Positions 39,353 through 47,627 of a DNA stretch of 64,000 bases are shown here, piece after piece. The DNA comes from Stutzerimonas stutzeri (GTDB lineage: Bacteria > Pseudomonadota > Gammaproteobacteria > Pseudomonadales > Pseudomonadaceae): assembly GCF_002890895.1 (NCBI RefSeq), contig NZ_POUL01000008.1:62001-126000 (forward strand), in the 5' to 3' direction. Numbering within the stretch: position 1 is the first letter of the stretch; every line of letters begins with the position of its first letter. The translations under genes and the position numbers were made by a program. The notes under the pieces are model-generated. The model did not search any database, was not told the DNA's origin, and saw only the letters and a list, made by a program, of their open reading frames with translations.

Positions 39353-42193
39353 TTAGAAGTCGTAACGCACTTTCGCGGTGAAGGTGTCGGCATCAAAGCC
39401 GGACTTCATCTGACGGTCGTAACCGACAGTGAAAGTCACCTGATCGCGGCGGTAGCTAGCACCCAGGCCCAGCTCGTAGGTATCACGAGCGGAAGTGGCG
39501 CCGAAGGTATTGAAGCTATCGCCACCAGCCAGGAACGCTGCTTCTGTCTTGGCCTGATCGCCAATGAAATCATGGAAGGCCATGACTTTGGCTTCAGGAG
39601 TCAACAGACCGCCTGCGACGTCGAACTGACCGGCCAAGCGCACACCGGCACCCAGTTCAGCCACTTCCATACGCTGCTCGTTCTGGATAGACAGCGAACC
39701 CGAGGAACCCTTCTCGTCGTATTTCTCAGTAGTGACTTTGCTGTAGCGACCAGCAATGCGCGGCTCAACCACCAGGCCATTGCTCAGGTCGAAAGCGTAG
39801 CCAGACATGACATTCAAGCCGAACAGTGAGCTGTCGTAGTTGGCAGTCGACTTGGTGCCGGCAATGAAACGCTCAGCGTCGTTCTTGCTCAGACCATAAG
39901 TCACGCTACCGTCAACGAACAGGCCGTTGTCAGTCCAGCTGCCGTAAGCAGTCAGAGCATGAGTATCAACGTCAGTCTTGTTGCTCAGGTCGCTCGCTAC
40001 GTCAGAGTTGATGAAGCTGTAGGACAGGCCAAGGGTGGTCTGCTCGTTCAGCTTGCCATCAGCACCAAACAGCAGGCCCTTGGAATCAGAGCTGTAGCCT
40101 TCGATACCGTCGCGCATGTCTTGATTAGCATCGCTGCTCAAAACCTGAATCCAACCACCCACTTCATCAAAGCCTTCACCAGAAGACATGCCGCTACGAG
40201 CAGCGCCCATACGGCCGCCGATAGCTGTGGAGATCATGCTCTGGCCACCCATAGCAGCCTGAGTCGAACCGCCATTCACATCCGGGGCCAGTTGGGCTGC
40301 GATACGAGCGATAGTTGCAGTGTCATTACCTGCTTCGATCAGAGCATTGGCAATCGCGTCGTTCGTTTTCAGGCTGCTGATGATCGAAACAAAGCGCGAT
40401 CCAGCAGCCTGAGCGTTGCTGTTACCACCACCCTGCGCGATTACCGCTTTGTTGGTTTCTTCAGTGTTAGGGGCAACAACAACAGTGCCGTCACTAGGCT
40501 TGGTTGGCTCAGTCGGAGTCGGCTCGGTCGGAGTCGGATCAGTCGGATCGGTCGGAGTCGGATTAGTCGGCTCGGTCGGCTGTGTTGCGTCTGGCTTGGA
40601 AACATCGGCACCGATAGAGGTTGGCGTGATGTTCAGGCTAGAAACCGACAGCAGTGCAGAACTGCTCTTCAGCAGCAGGCCGTTATCAACGAGCGAGCCA
40701 GCTTCAATCAGTTTGTACGTCTTGCCAGTCGAGTTGAAATCATCGACTGTCGCGTTGAGCATAACAATCGAGTCTTTTTCGAAGGTCGCAGTACCTTCTA
40801 CAAACAGGATAGGACGAGTTGCGTCGGTAGCGGCGCTCAGCGGTAGACCCAAGGTGCCGCCTGTAGCAACAAGCAGGTTACCGCCGGTGTACTGATCATC
40901 CCAGCCGTTTTGAACGGCATGGTCAGATTTCATGATGTACGAGTGGGGCTGCGTAAAGTTGAGCTGGGCTCCGTCGTAGATGTTGACCTCTTCGTTGACT
41001 TCAATAACGTCGCCACCGAAGTTTGCAACACCATATACGTCGACTTCACTCAGTCCGTACAATTTGCCGTTGATGTTTCCGCCAAACCAGTCGAGATCAG
41101 TCTTTTCGTTACCCTGAATGGCAATGCGGCCCGTAATTTCACCGGCCATTTGGTGGATCTGGAAGAAGCCATAGCCGACATCGGTGTCGAAATCACCGTC
41201 AAGGGTGTCAGGGTTTACATTGAAATTGTTGACCTTGATCGCGATTTCTTGACCATCAATGACACCAGTGTTGACGATGCCAACGTCTACGGTAGGTGAC
41301 TGGTAATCAGCGCCATCATCCAGGTAATTACTACCGATCTGGATAGCCACTGCGCCTTCGCCAGACCCAACAATGGAGCCGTTATTGACGATAGAATGCA
41401 GTTGAGCCCCTTCCTCAAGGCTAACGCCCTGAGAGTTGATGCCCTTGCCGATAATCACACCGTCGTTGACAAACTTACCAGTGAACGCGAGATGCTCAAG
41501 CTCAACAGCTTCTACGTTTTCACCTTCGGCAAAGATTGTGCCGGCGTTGAAAAAGCGATCACCGGTAATGGATGTGCCGTCAATCATAGACAGAGCAGTA
41601 CCATCCGCCCCTAGCGCCTGGATGCTGCCGTGGTTTTCAAAGCCGCCGATTGTCGCGCCCTGAAACATTACACCGGCAAGACTCTCCATTTCACCGGAGA
41701 TACCAGAAGCGGTGATTTCGCCCTGAACCTCGTTGATGAACAAACCACCAATCTCAGCAGAGTCAACCAAGATGCCGGTCGCATCACGGCCTTCAGAGAA
41801 AATGATGCCACGGTTGATGACGTTACCCGAAACACGGGTAGGTTCGCCGTCCTCGTATATACCCGAGCCAGGAAATGTTTCGACTTCTGAATAGTCGAAA
41901 TCAATGCCAGACGGATCATTGACGAAGGTGTTGGTCTCATCGGTGTAGCCGTTGTCGACCGAGGTGATGTTAGCCTCGTTGACAAGGTCACCGGTGATTT
42001 GAGATCCGGCGAACTCGGCGCCATCATCAGAACCTTCGTAGCTACCAGTCAGGGTCAGCCCATTGGCATAGGAGCCTGTGAAAGCATCTTCACCACGATT
42101 AGCACTGATATCAAACGACTCAGCGAAAGCATGCGATGCAGCCATCGAAATCGAGACAGCTAGCAGGGTTTTTCTTAGGTAAATAGTGTTCAA
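39353..42193 (-). CDS. Autotransporter (type V secretion) outer-membrane protein
   Basis: A 946-residue protein with a signal peptide (MNTIYLRKTLLAVSISMAA, cleavage after HAFA). A long passenger of repetitive short beta-strand turns follows (residues about 25-520; repeated units such as NEANIT, NRGII, NHGSI and NNGSI), which suggests a beta-helix. A Pro/Thr-rich linker with repeated PTEPT and PTDPT units lies at about 531-568. The C-terminal autotransporter barrel of about 290 residues ends in the typical aromatic residue (KVRYDF). The passenger function (adhesin, biofilm or other) is not evident. Codon use is less GC-rich than in the core genes. Confidence 0.88.
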   Translation of the reverse strand: MNTIYLRKTLLAVSISMAASHAFAESFDISANRGEDAFTGSYANGLTLTGSYEGSDDGAEFAGSQITGDLVNEANITSVDNGYTDETNTFVNDPSGIDFDYSEVETFPGSGIYEDGEPTRVSGNVINRGIIFSEGRDATGILVDSAEIGGLFINEVQGEITASGISGEMESLAGVMFQGATIGGFENHGSIQALGADGTALSMIDGTSITGDRFFNAGTIFAEGENVEAVELEHLAFTGKFVNDGVIIGKGINSQGVSLEEGAQLHSIVNNGSIVGSGEGAVAIQIGSNYLDDGADYQSPTVDVGIVNTGVIDGQEIAIKVNNFNVNPDTLDGDFDTDVGYGFFQIHQMAGEITGRIAIQGNEKTDLDWFGGNINGKLYGLSEVDVYGVANFGGDVIEVNEEVNIYDGAQLNFTQPHSYIMKSDHAVQNGWDDQYTGGNLLVATGGTLGLPLSAATDATRPILFVEGTATFEKDSIVMLNATVDDFNSTGKTYKLIEAGSLVDNGLLLKSSSALLSVSSLNITPTSIGADVSKPDATQPTEPTNPTPTDPTDPTPTEPTPTEPTKPSDGTVVVAPNTEETNKAVIAQGGGNSNAQAAGSRFVSIISSLKTNDAIANALIEAGNDTATIARIAAQLAPDVNGGSTQAAMGGQSMISTAIGGRMGAARSGMSSGEGFDEVGGWIQVLSSDANQDMRDGIEGYSSDSKGLLFGADGKLNEQTTLGLSYSFINSDVASDLSNKTDVDTHALTAYGSWTDNGLFVDGSVTYGLSKNDAERFIAGTKSTANYDSSLFGLNVMSGYAFDLSNGLVVEPRIAGRYSKVTTEKYDEKGSSGSLSIQNEQRMEVAELGAGVRLAGQFDVAGGLLTPEAKVMAFHDFIGDQAKTEAAFLAGGDSFNTFGATSARDTYELGLGASYRRDQVTFTVGYDRQMKSGFDADTFTAKVRYDF

Positions 42194-42402
42194 CTAGAAG
42201 ATCCTTGTCGGTTGATGCCTGCGAAGCGCAGTTATTCTTTGCCCAGAATGTCGAAGGCTAGGATTAATCCCCTTGATTTTATGATGCTAAGCAAGGCTTT
42301 TAAAGCAGAATCATGTTTTTTTTGGCGCCAAACAACCAGCGATTACTTTGTAGTGGTCTACTGATCCCGGACACCGATTTAGGCGAAAATCCTCGCCATT
42401 AA

Positions 42403-43572
<1,170 letters not shown>

Positions 43573-43580
43573 CCACTACA

Positions 43581-44023
43581 AGATTCACCACAGCATGGAC
43601 CCCACCCCGGGCGGGGACATGTTTGAAGGCAAGCCGTTAGAAAACGCCGCGGTGATAGGCTTTAGTGCTGCGATCGCCCAGATCCTACTACTCGACCTGG
43701 TGTTCTCGGTCGACAGTATAATCACGGCGGTCGGCATGACTGACCATGTGGCGATCATGGTCATCGCCGTTGTTGTCGCGGTCACCGTAATGCTGGTCGC
43801 GGCCAACCCACTAGCCAAGTTCATCAATGACAATCCAACTGTCGTGATGCTCGCCCTGGGCTTCCTGCTGATGATCGGAATGACGCTGATCGCAGAGGGA
43901 TTCGGCGCCCACGTCCCCAAGGGCTATGTGTATGCCGCGATGGCGTTTTCCGCAGGCGTCGAGGCGTTAAACATGTTGGCGCGGCGTGCCAACCAAAAGA
44001 AGGCAGGACTGCCTAGGCAATAG
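43581..44023 (+). pseudogene. terC-family gene, 5'-truncated by the IS
   Basis: The reading frame from just past the IS (possible ATG 43595) gives about 143 residues matching only the C-terminal half of a TerC-type membrane protein. It includes [24 protein letters not shown] and a last helix with [13 protein letters not shown]. Full TerC proteins are about twice this length and start with another LEIVLGIDN-type helix, which is absent here and also absent on the left side of the IS. The gene is therefore a remnant. Confidence 0.8.
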
Positions 44024-44570
44024 GCAGGGTTTGTACCGCTTGAAGTACTGCTGGCGCCTGCAAGCAGGCGCCTAACTAATCCGAACTATTCGGTATCGGC
44101 GAGCTATTAATCTCGTCCCTGTCCCGTCCCTGTCCCTGTCCTTGGCTTGGCTTCGGCTTGCTTGACCGTGCAATGCCGTTGAAACGATAAACGCTGGCAC
44201 GGTTCATGGCGGAACTCCGCCCTGGTGTTCTGACTAAAGGCGGAAACCCGCCCTTTATATCGACCTTTACAGCGAAGACTGCCTGGCTTTTATATCCGCT
44301 CTTCTCATTAGCGTCACGGCAGGAAACGATCACTTTCTCAGCCGGCCCAGCAGTGACGCGTGGCGCCTAATTAAGTCGATCTCATTTCCGCCATCGCAGC
44401 AATACACGTGGTCTCCTGGCATATGCCTTGCTCTCCAGATTACCGACAGGTCATTGAGTACCGCAGCTCATGGCAGCCGCTATGAGCATCCCTATTCACG
44501 CCTGCCGCGGCTAACTCAACGGCACGCCTCAAGTGCCATATAACAATGCTGGTCTACTGGAGAGACATCC
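44024..44570. other. Non-coding gap with inverted and tandem repeats
   Basis: Between the terC remnant and dctQ I see no convincing gene. A perfect 9-bp inverted repeat (ggcgcctgc, aa, gcaggcgcc) lies at 44053-44072. A GTCCCT-type tandem tract lies at 44115-44141. An open frame on the minus strand (44076-44333) would translate the tract as Gln-Gly/Arg-Asp repeats but has no family features. A dctP gene, expected ahead of dctQ, is not here. Confidence 0.5.
44115..44141. repeat. Short tandem GTCCCT tract
   Basis: The bases gtccct and gtccc alternate over 27 bases, followed by ttggcttggcttcggcttg, a second degenerate repeat. This is low-complexity sequence that could arise by slippage. Confidence 0.6.
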
Positions 44571-45197
44571 ATGAACGCCCTAAGGCGCGCTTGGGATCAC
44601 TTTGAAGAGGGCTTCATTGCCTTCCTGCTTGCTGCCATGACGCTGGTCACCTTTGTCTACGTCATCCTCAATAACCTGTACACCTTGTTCTATAGCTTGG
44701 GAGACCGCTTCTCGTCCGTCGAAAATGTGTTCTTCGTCCTAGGCGACTTCACCATCGGGTTGGCCCAATCGATGACCTGGAGTACGGCCCTGACCAAAGC
44801 GCTATTTGCCTGGCTGATCTTTTTTGGCTTGGCCTATGGTGTGCGCACTGCAGGTCACATCGGGGTAGACGCTCTGGTCAAGCTCGCCCCGCGTCATATT
44901 CAGCGCCATATCGGAATCCTGGCATGCGTATTCTGCCTCGGTTATGCAGGCCTGTTTGTCTTTGCCAGTTACAACTGGATCGCAGCGCTGTTCAACGCAC
45001 ATATCGGCGCGGAGGACCTCGGTCACTTCGGCGTTAAGCAGTGGCACATCGGGATGATCGTCCCGATTGGCTTTGCTCTGGTGTTCATCCGTTTCACCGA
45101 AATCCTCGTACGCATATTGCGCAACGAGCAAACCGGGCTGGGCCTGGTAGATGAAGCCGCCGAAGCTGTGAAGCTAGGCGCAGAGGAGTCGAAGTAA
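44571..45197 (+). CDS. dctQ: TRAP-type dicarboxylate transporter small permease
   Basis: A 208-residue protein with four transmembrane helices that forms the small membrane subunit of a tripartite ATP-independent periplasmic transporter for C4-dicarboxylates. The N-terminus (MNALRRAWDHFEEGFIA) and YVILNNLYTLFY resemble Pseudomonas DctQ. The ribosome site ggagaga lies eight bases upstream. The stop codon is directly followed by the dctM start. No gene for the periplasmic binding protein DctP is seen upstream. Confidence 0.9.
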   Translation: MNALRRAWDHFEEGFIAFLLAAMTLVTFVYVILNNLYTLFYSLGDRFSSVENVFFVLGDFTIGLAQSMTWSTALTKALFAWLIFFGLAYGVRTAGHIGVDALVKLAPRHIQRHIGILACVFCLGYAGLFVFASYNWIAALFNAHIGAEDLGHFGVKQWHIGMIVPIGFALVFIRFTEILVRILRNEQTGLGLVDEAAEAVKLGAEESK

Positions 45198-46478
45198 ATG
45201 ACCATTCTTTTCCTCTTCGTCGCGCTCTTCGCGCTCATGTTTATCGGTGTGCCGGTCGCAGTCTCATTGGGACTGGCTGGCTCGCTGACCATCCTCTTAT
45301 TCAGTCCTGACTCGGTAACCTCCCTGGCAATTAAGCTGTTCGAGACGTCCGAGCATTACACCCTGCTGGCCATCCCATTCTTCCTGCTCGCTGGCGCGTT
45401 CATGACAACCGGTGGCGTTGCCCGCCGATTGATTGATTTCGCCAACGCGTGCGTCGGCCACATCCGGGGAGGACTGGCCATTGGTGCCGTTCTGGCGTGC
45501 ATGCTGTTCGCTGCATTGTCTGGATCAAGCCCGGCTACCGTGGCGGCTGTAGGATCGATTGCAATTGCAGGTATGGTGAGGTCCGGTTACCCGCAAGCCT
45601 TTGGCGCAGGCATCGTCTGCAACGCCGGCACGCTGGGAATTCTCATACCGCCCTCGGTCGTTATGGTCGTTTATGCCGCTGCCACCGAGACTTCGGTTGG
45701 CAAGCTATTCATGGCCGGTGTGGTACCCGGCATCATGCTTGGCGTCGTGCTGATGGCGGCCATCTACATCATTGCTGTCAAAAAGAAGCTGCCTGCACTG
45801 CCCCGGGCAACCTTCAAAGAATGGCTCTCAGCCGCCCGAAAGGCCGTTTGGGGTTTGCTGCTGATGGTCGTGATTCTGGGCGGCATCTATTCGGGCATGT
45901 TCACACCAACCGAAGCTGCGGCAGTCGCCGCGGTCTACTCGGCTTTTGTCGCAGTGTTTGTCTATAAGGACATCACGCTTCGCGACTGTCCAAAGGTCGT
46001 TCTCGAGTCGGGCAAGCTGTCGATCATGCTCATGTTCATCATCGCCAACGCCATGCTGTTCGCGCATGTGCTGACGACCGAGCAGATTCCGCAGCAGATT
46101 ACCGCCATGGTGCTTGAGGCGGGTCTGCAGCCCTGGATGTTCCTGCTGGTGGTAAACATCGTGTTGCTGGTGGCCGGCGCGTTCATGGAGCCCTCAGCAA
46201 TCATTCTGATCTTGGCTCCGATCCTGTTCCCGATCGCCGTGGAGCTAGGCATCGATCCGATTCACCTTGGCATCATCATGGTGGTGAACATGGAAATCGG
46301 GCTTATCACGCCGCCGGTTGGCCTGAATCTGTTCGTCACCTCAGCGGTAACGGGCATGTCAGTACCGCAAGTAGTGCGCGTAGCCATGCCGTGGCTGATG
46401 CTGCTAATCAGCTTCCTGGTGCTGATCACCTACATCCCGGCATTGTCGCTGGCACTTCCGAACGCGTTGGGCATGTAA
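45198..46478 (+). CDS. dctM: TRAP-type dicarboxylate transporter large permease
   Basis: A 426-residue inner-membrane protein with about 12 helices, including the family segments FLLAGAFMTTGGVARRL, SGSSPATVAAVGSIA and LGILIPPSVVMVVYA. It is the ion-coupled transport subunit of the TRAP system, using a sodium gradient. It begins at the base after dctQ and is followed by a terminator. Confidence 0.93.
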   Translation: MTILFLFVALFALMFIGVPVAVSLGLAGSLTILLFSPDSVTSLAIKLFETSEHYTLLAIPFFLLAGAFMTTGGVARRLIDFANACVGHIRGGLAIGAVLACMLFAALSGSSPATVAAVGSIAIAGMVRSGYPQAFGAGIVCNAGTLGILIPPSVVMVVYAAATETSVGKLFMAGVVPGIMLGVVLMAAIYIIAVKKKLPALPRATFKEWLSAARKAVWGLLLMVVILGGIYSGMFTPTEAAAVAAVYSAFVAVFVYKDITLRDCPKVVLESGKLSIMLMFIIANAMLFAHVLTTEQIPQQITAMVLEAGLQPWMFLLVVNIVLLVAGAFMEPSAIILILAPILFPIAVELGIDPIHLGIIMVVNMEIGLITPPVGLNLFVTSAVTGMSVPQVVRVAMPWLMLLISFLVLITYIPALSLALPNALGM

Positions 46479-46493
46479 GTCTCGCCTTAGCGG

Positions 46494-46516
46494 AGCCCGG
46501 CCTGGCCGGGCTTTTT
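46494..46516 (+). terminator. Terminator after dctM
   Basis: A stem of agcccggc and gccgggct around a 3-base loop with a run of five T residues, 15 bases past dctM. The following bases to 46774 contain no gene that I can support; in particular I see no integrase next to the tRNA. Confidence 0.9.
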
Positions 46517-46774
46517 GACTCATTACTCCAGTGGTCGCCTGTGTTGGCTGCCGTCATAGCTACAACCAACAACGCTTTGCTCCCAAATGCCGCACCCTAG
46601 CATTTAGAACAAGTTGCGGCACAACGCTAGCATTAGCGATTGGACGCCGGAGGGCAGAGTCCTGCCCCCTTTTAAAACCGTTCAGGCCTAAGACCTCTAG
46701 CCGGCCTGAATGATGTCAATCTGTCTGGTTTTGGCCGGAAGCAGTCATTTCTTAAACAAATTACAGACGCAAAA

Positions 46775-46804
46775 AAGCCCCCATTCCTCGCGGGATGGGG
46801 GCTT
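46775..46804 (-). terminator. Terminator of the intron-containing tRNA gene
   Basis: A stem of aagccccca and tgggggctt with further inner pairs. Read on the minus strand it starts five bases after the tRNA CCA end and runs into cttttttgcg. It matches the arrangement at the left tRNA remnant, though the stem sequence differs. Confidence 0.85.
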
Positions 46805-46809
46805 CTGCT

Positions 46810-47140
46810 TGGTGGGCCCGCAGGGACTCGAACCCTGGACCAAAGGATTATGCTTACCACTACGGCTTTCGCCGCCCCTTTCGAGTTTGTGGTCTGGACT
46901 ATACCTTCCCATTACAGGCTGGCCGTCTAGTCTCTACACCTTCTCCCGTAACGCAGGGAGCTTGGCTCGGTATTGGCTTATCCCAAGGGAGTTAGCTTTC
47001 ACCGACTTTGACCAGTTCTACCCGCCACCAGAGTAAACTTGGTGAGGGGCAACCCATTAGAGGTCTACCATGCACCGGTCGCCCGATGTTTAGGCTCGCC
47101 TCGCTAAGTCCTCTGCTCTAACCAACTGAGCTACAGGCCC
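46810..47140 (-). tRNA. tRNA with CAU anticodon, interrupted by a group I intron
   Basis: The 5' exon (47107-47140, 34 bases) encodes acceptor GGGCCTG, D arm GCTC/GAGC, the 5' anticodon stem GAGGA and loop bases CT. The 3' exon (46810-46852, 43 bases) encodes CAT, AA, stem TCCTT, T arm, acceptor CGGGCCC, discriminator A and CCA. Joined they give a normal 77-base tRNA with a 7-base loop CTCATAA. It is either elongator methionine tRNA or the isoleucine-2 tRNA whose C34 becomes lysidine; I cannot separate these from sequence. Confidence 0.88.
46853..47106 (-). ncRNA. Group I self-splicing intron in the tRNA anticodon loop
   Basis: About 254 bases on the minus strand carry the conserved core of tRNA-type (IC3-like) group I introns: GGUCAAAGUCGGUGAAAGC and GAGCCAAGCUCC in the P3-P6 region, AAGGUGUAGAGACUAGACGG spanning P7/P3, UAUAGUCCAG completing P7, a P9 GCGAAAGC tetraloop hairpin, and a final G before the 3' exon. 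These strings closely resemble the Azoarcus tRNA-Ile(CAU) intron core as I remember it. It encodes no endonuclease. The 5' boundary is uncertain by one base. Confidence 0.88.
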
Positions 47141-47627
47141 GATATTGCAATTCTACGGGCTATACGCCGTCGGGCGATAGCCTGTAGACCGTCGTCCGGT
47201 GCAAACCTGGACCAGAAATGGACCAGACGACTTCTTCTCAGCCCTTGGAGATCGTCATAAACGAGCCTAAGGCCTTGAAGCTTAAGGCGAAACCACTATG
47301 GATTCACCAGATGAACGAGGATTATGAGTTGCCTAGAAACGCTGCAAGCCCAGCAAAATTGGGCGTAGCTAGGCGTAGGTACGTTGAGCTGAAAGTAGCG
47401 TTGTAGGTGGGTTTAGGCGTAAATGAGCGCAAGCTGTAAAAGCGTGGCACTGTACCGCTTGCGTACCTTTGAGGGTGATGGTGGGCAGCGGTAGATTCAT
47501 CTTGCGCTCCACCGCTGCCCCCCTATTTCTTTGACCTTACAAGCGGGGCGAAGAATGAGTCGTGGTATCGCTTATTGATTAGCTATCTGAGGTGCTCCAG
47601 ACAGCCGCTATAGCGGATGACCACTTC
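47141..47627. other. Gap between tRNA and GTPase operon, with a large hairpin
   Basis: There is no well-supported gene. A 62-codon open frame at 47218-47406 (plus) has no recognisable domain and no clear ribosome site. A 10-bp perfect inverted repeat (gggcagcggt / accgctgccc) at 47483-47520 with an 18-base loop lies downstream of the leftward GTPase operon and may end it, although no T run follows on that strand. The sequence at 47209-47230 resembles one beside the left tRNA remnant. Confidence 0.5.

Noticed and set aside
40490..40600. The Pro-Thr repeats in the autotransporter as an unusual tandem repeat element.
   Set aside because: They are in-frame and form the normal flexible linker between passenger and barrel.
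44076..44333. An 85-codon open frame opposite the GTCCCT tract.
   Set aside because: Its translation is dominated by Gln-Gly and Arg-Asp repeats from the tandem tract and has no ribosome site or recognisable domain.
46710..47036. Open frames across the tRNA and intron region.
   Set aside because: They run through tRNA and group I intron sequence and are not coding.
47218..47406. A 62-codon open frame after the tRNA, considered as an integrase remnant.
   Set aside because: No tyrosine-recombinase motif, no family resemblance and no ribosome site.
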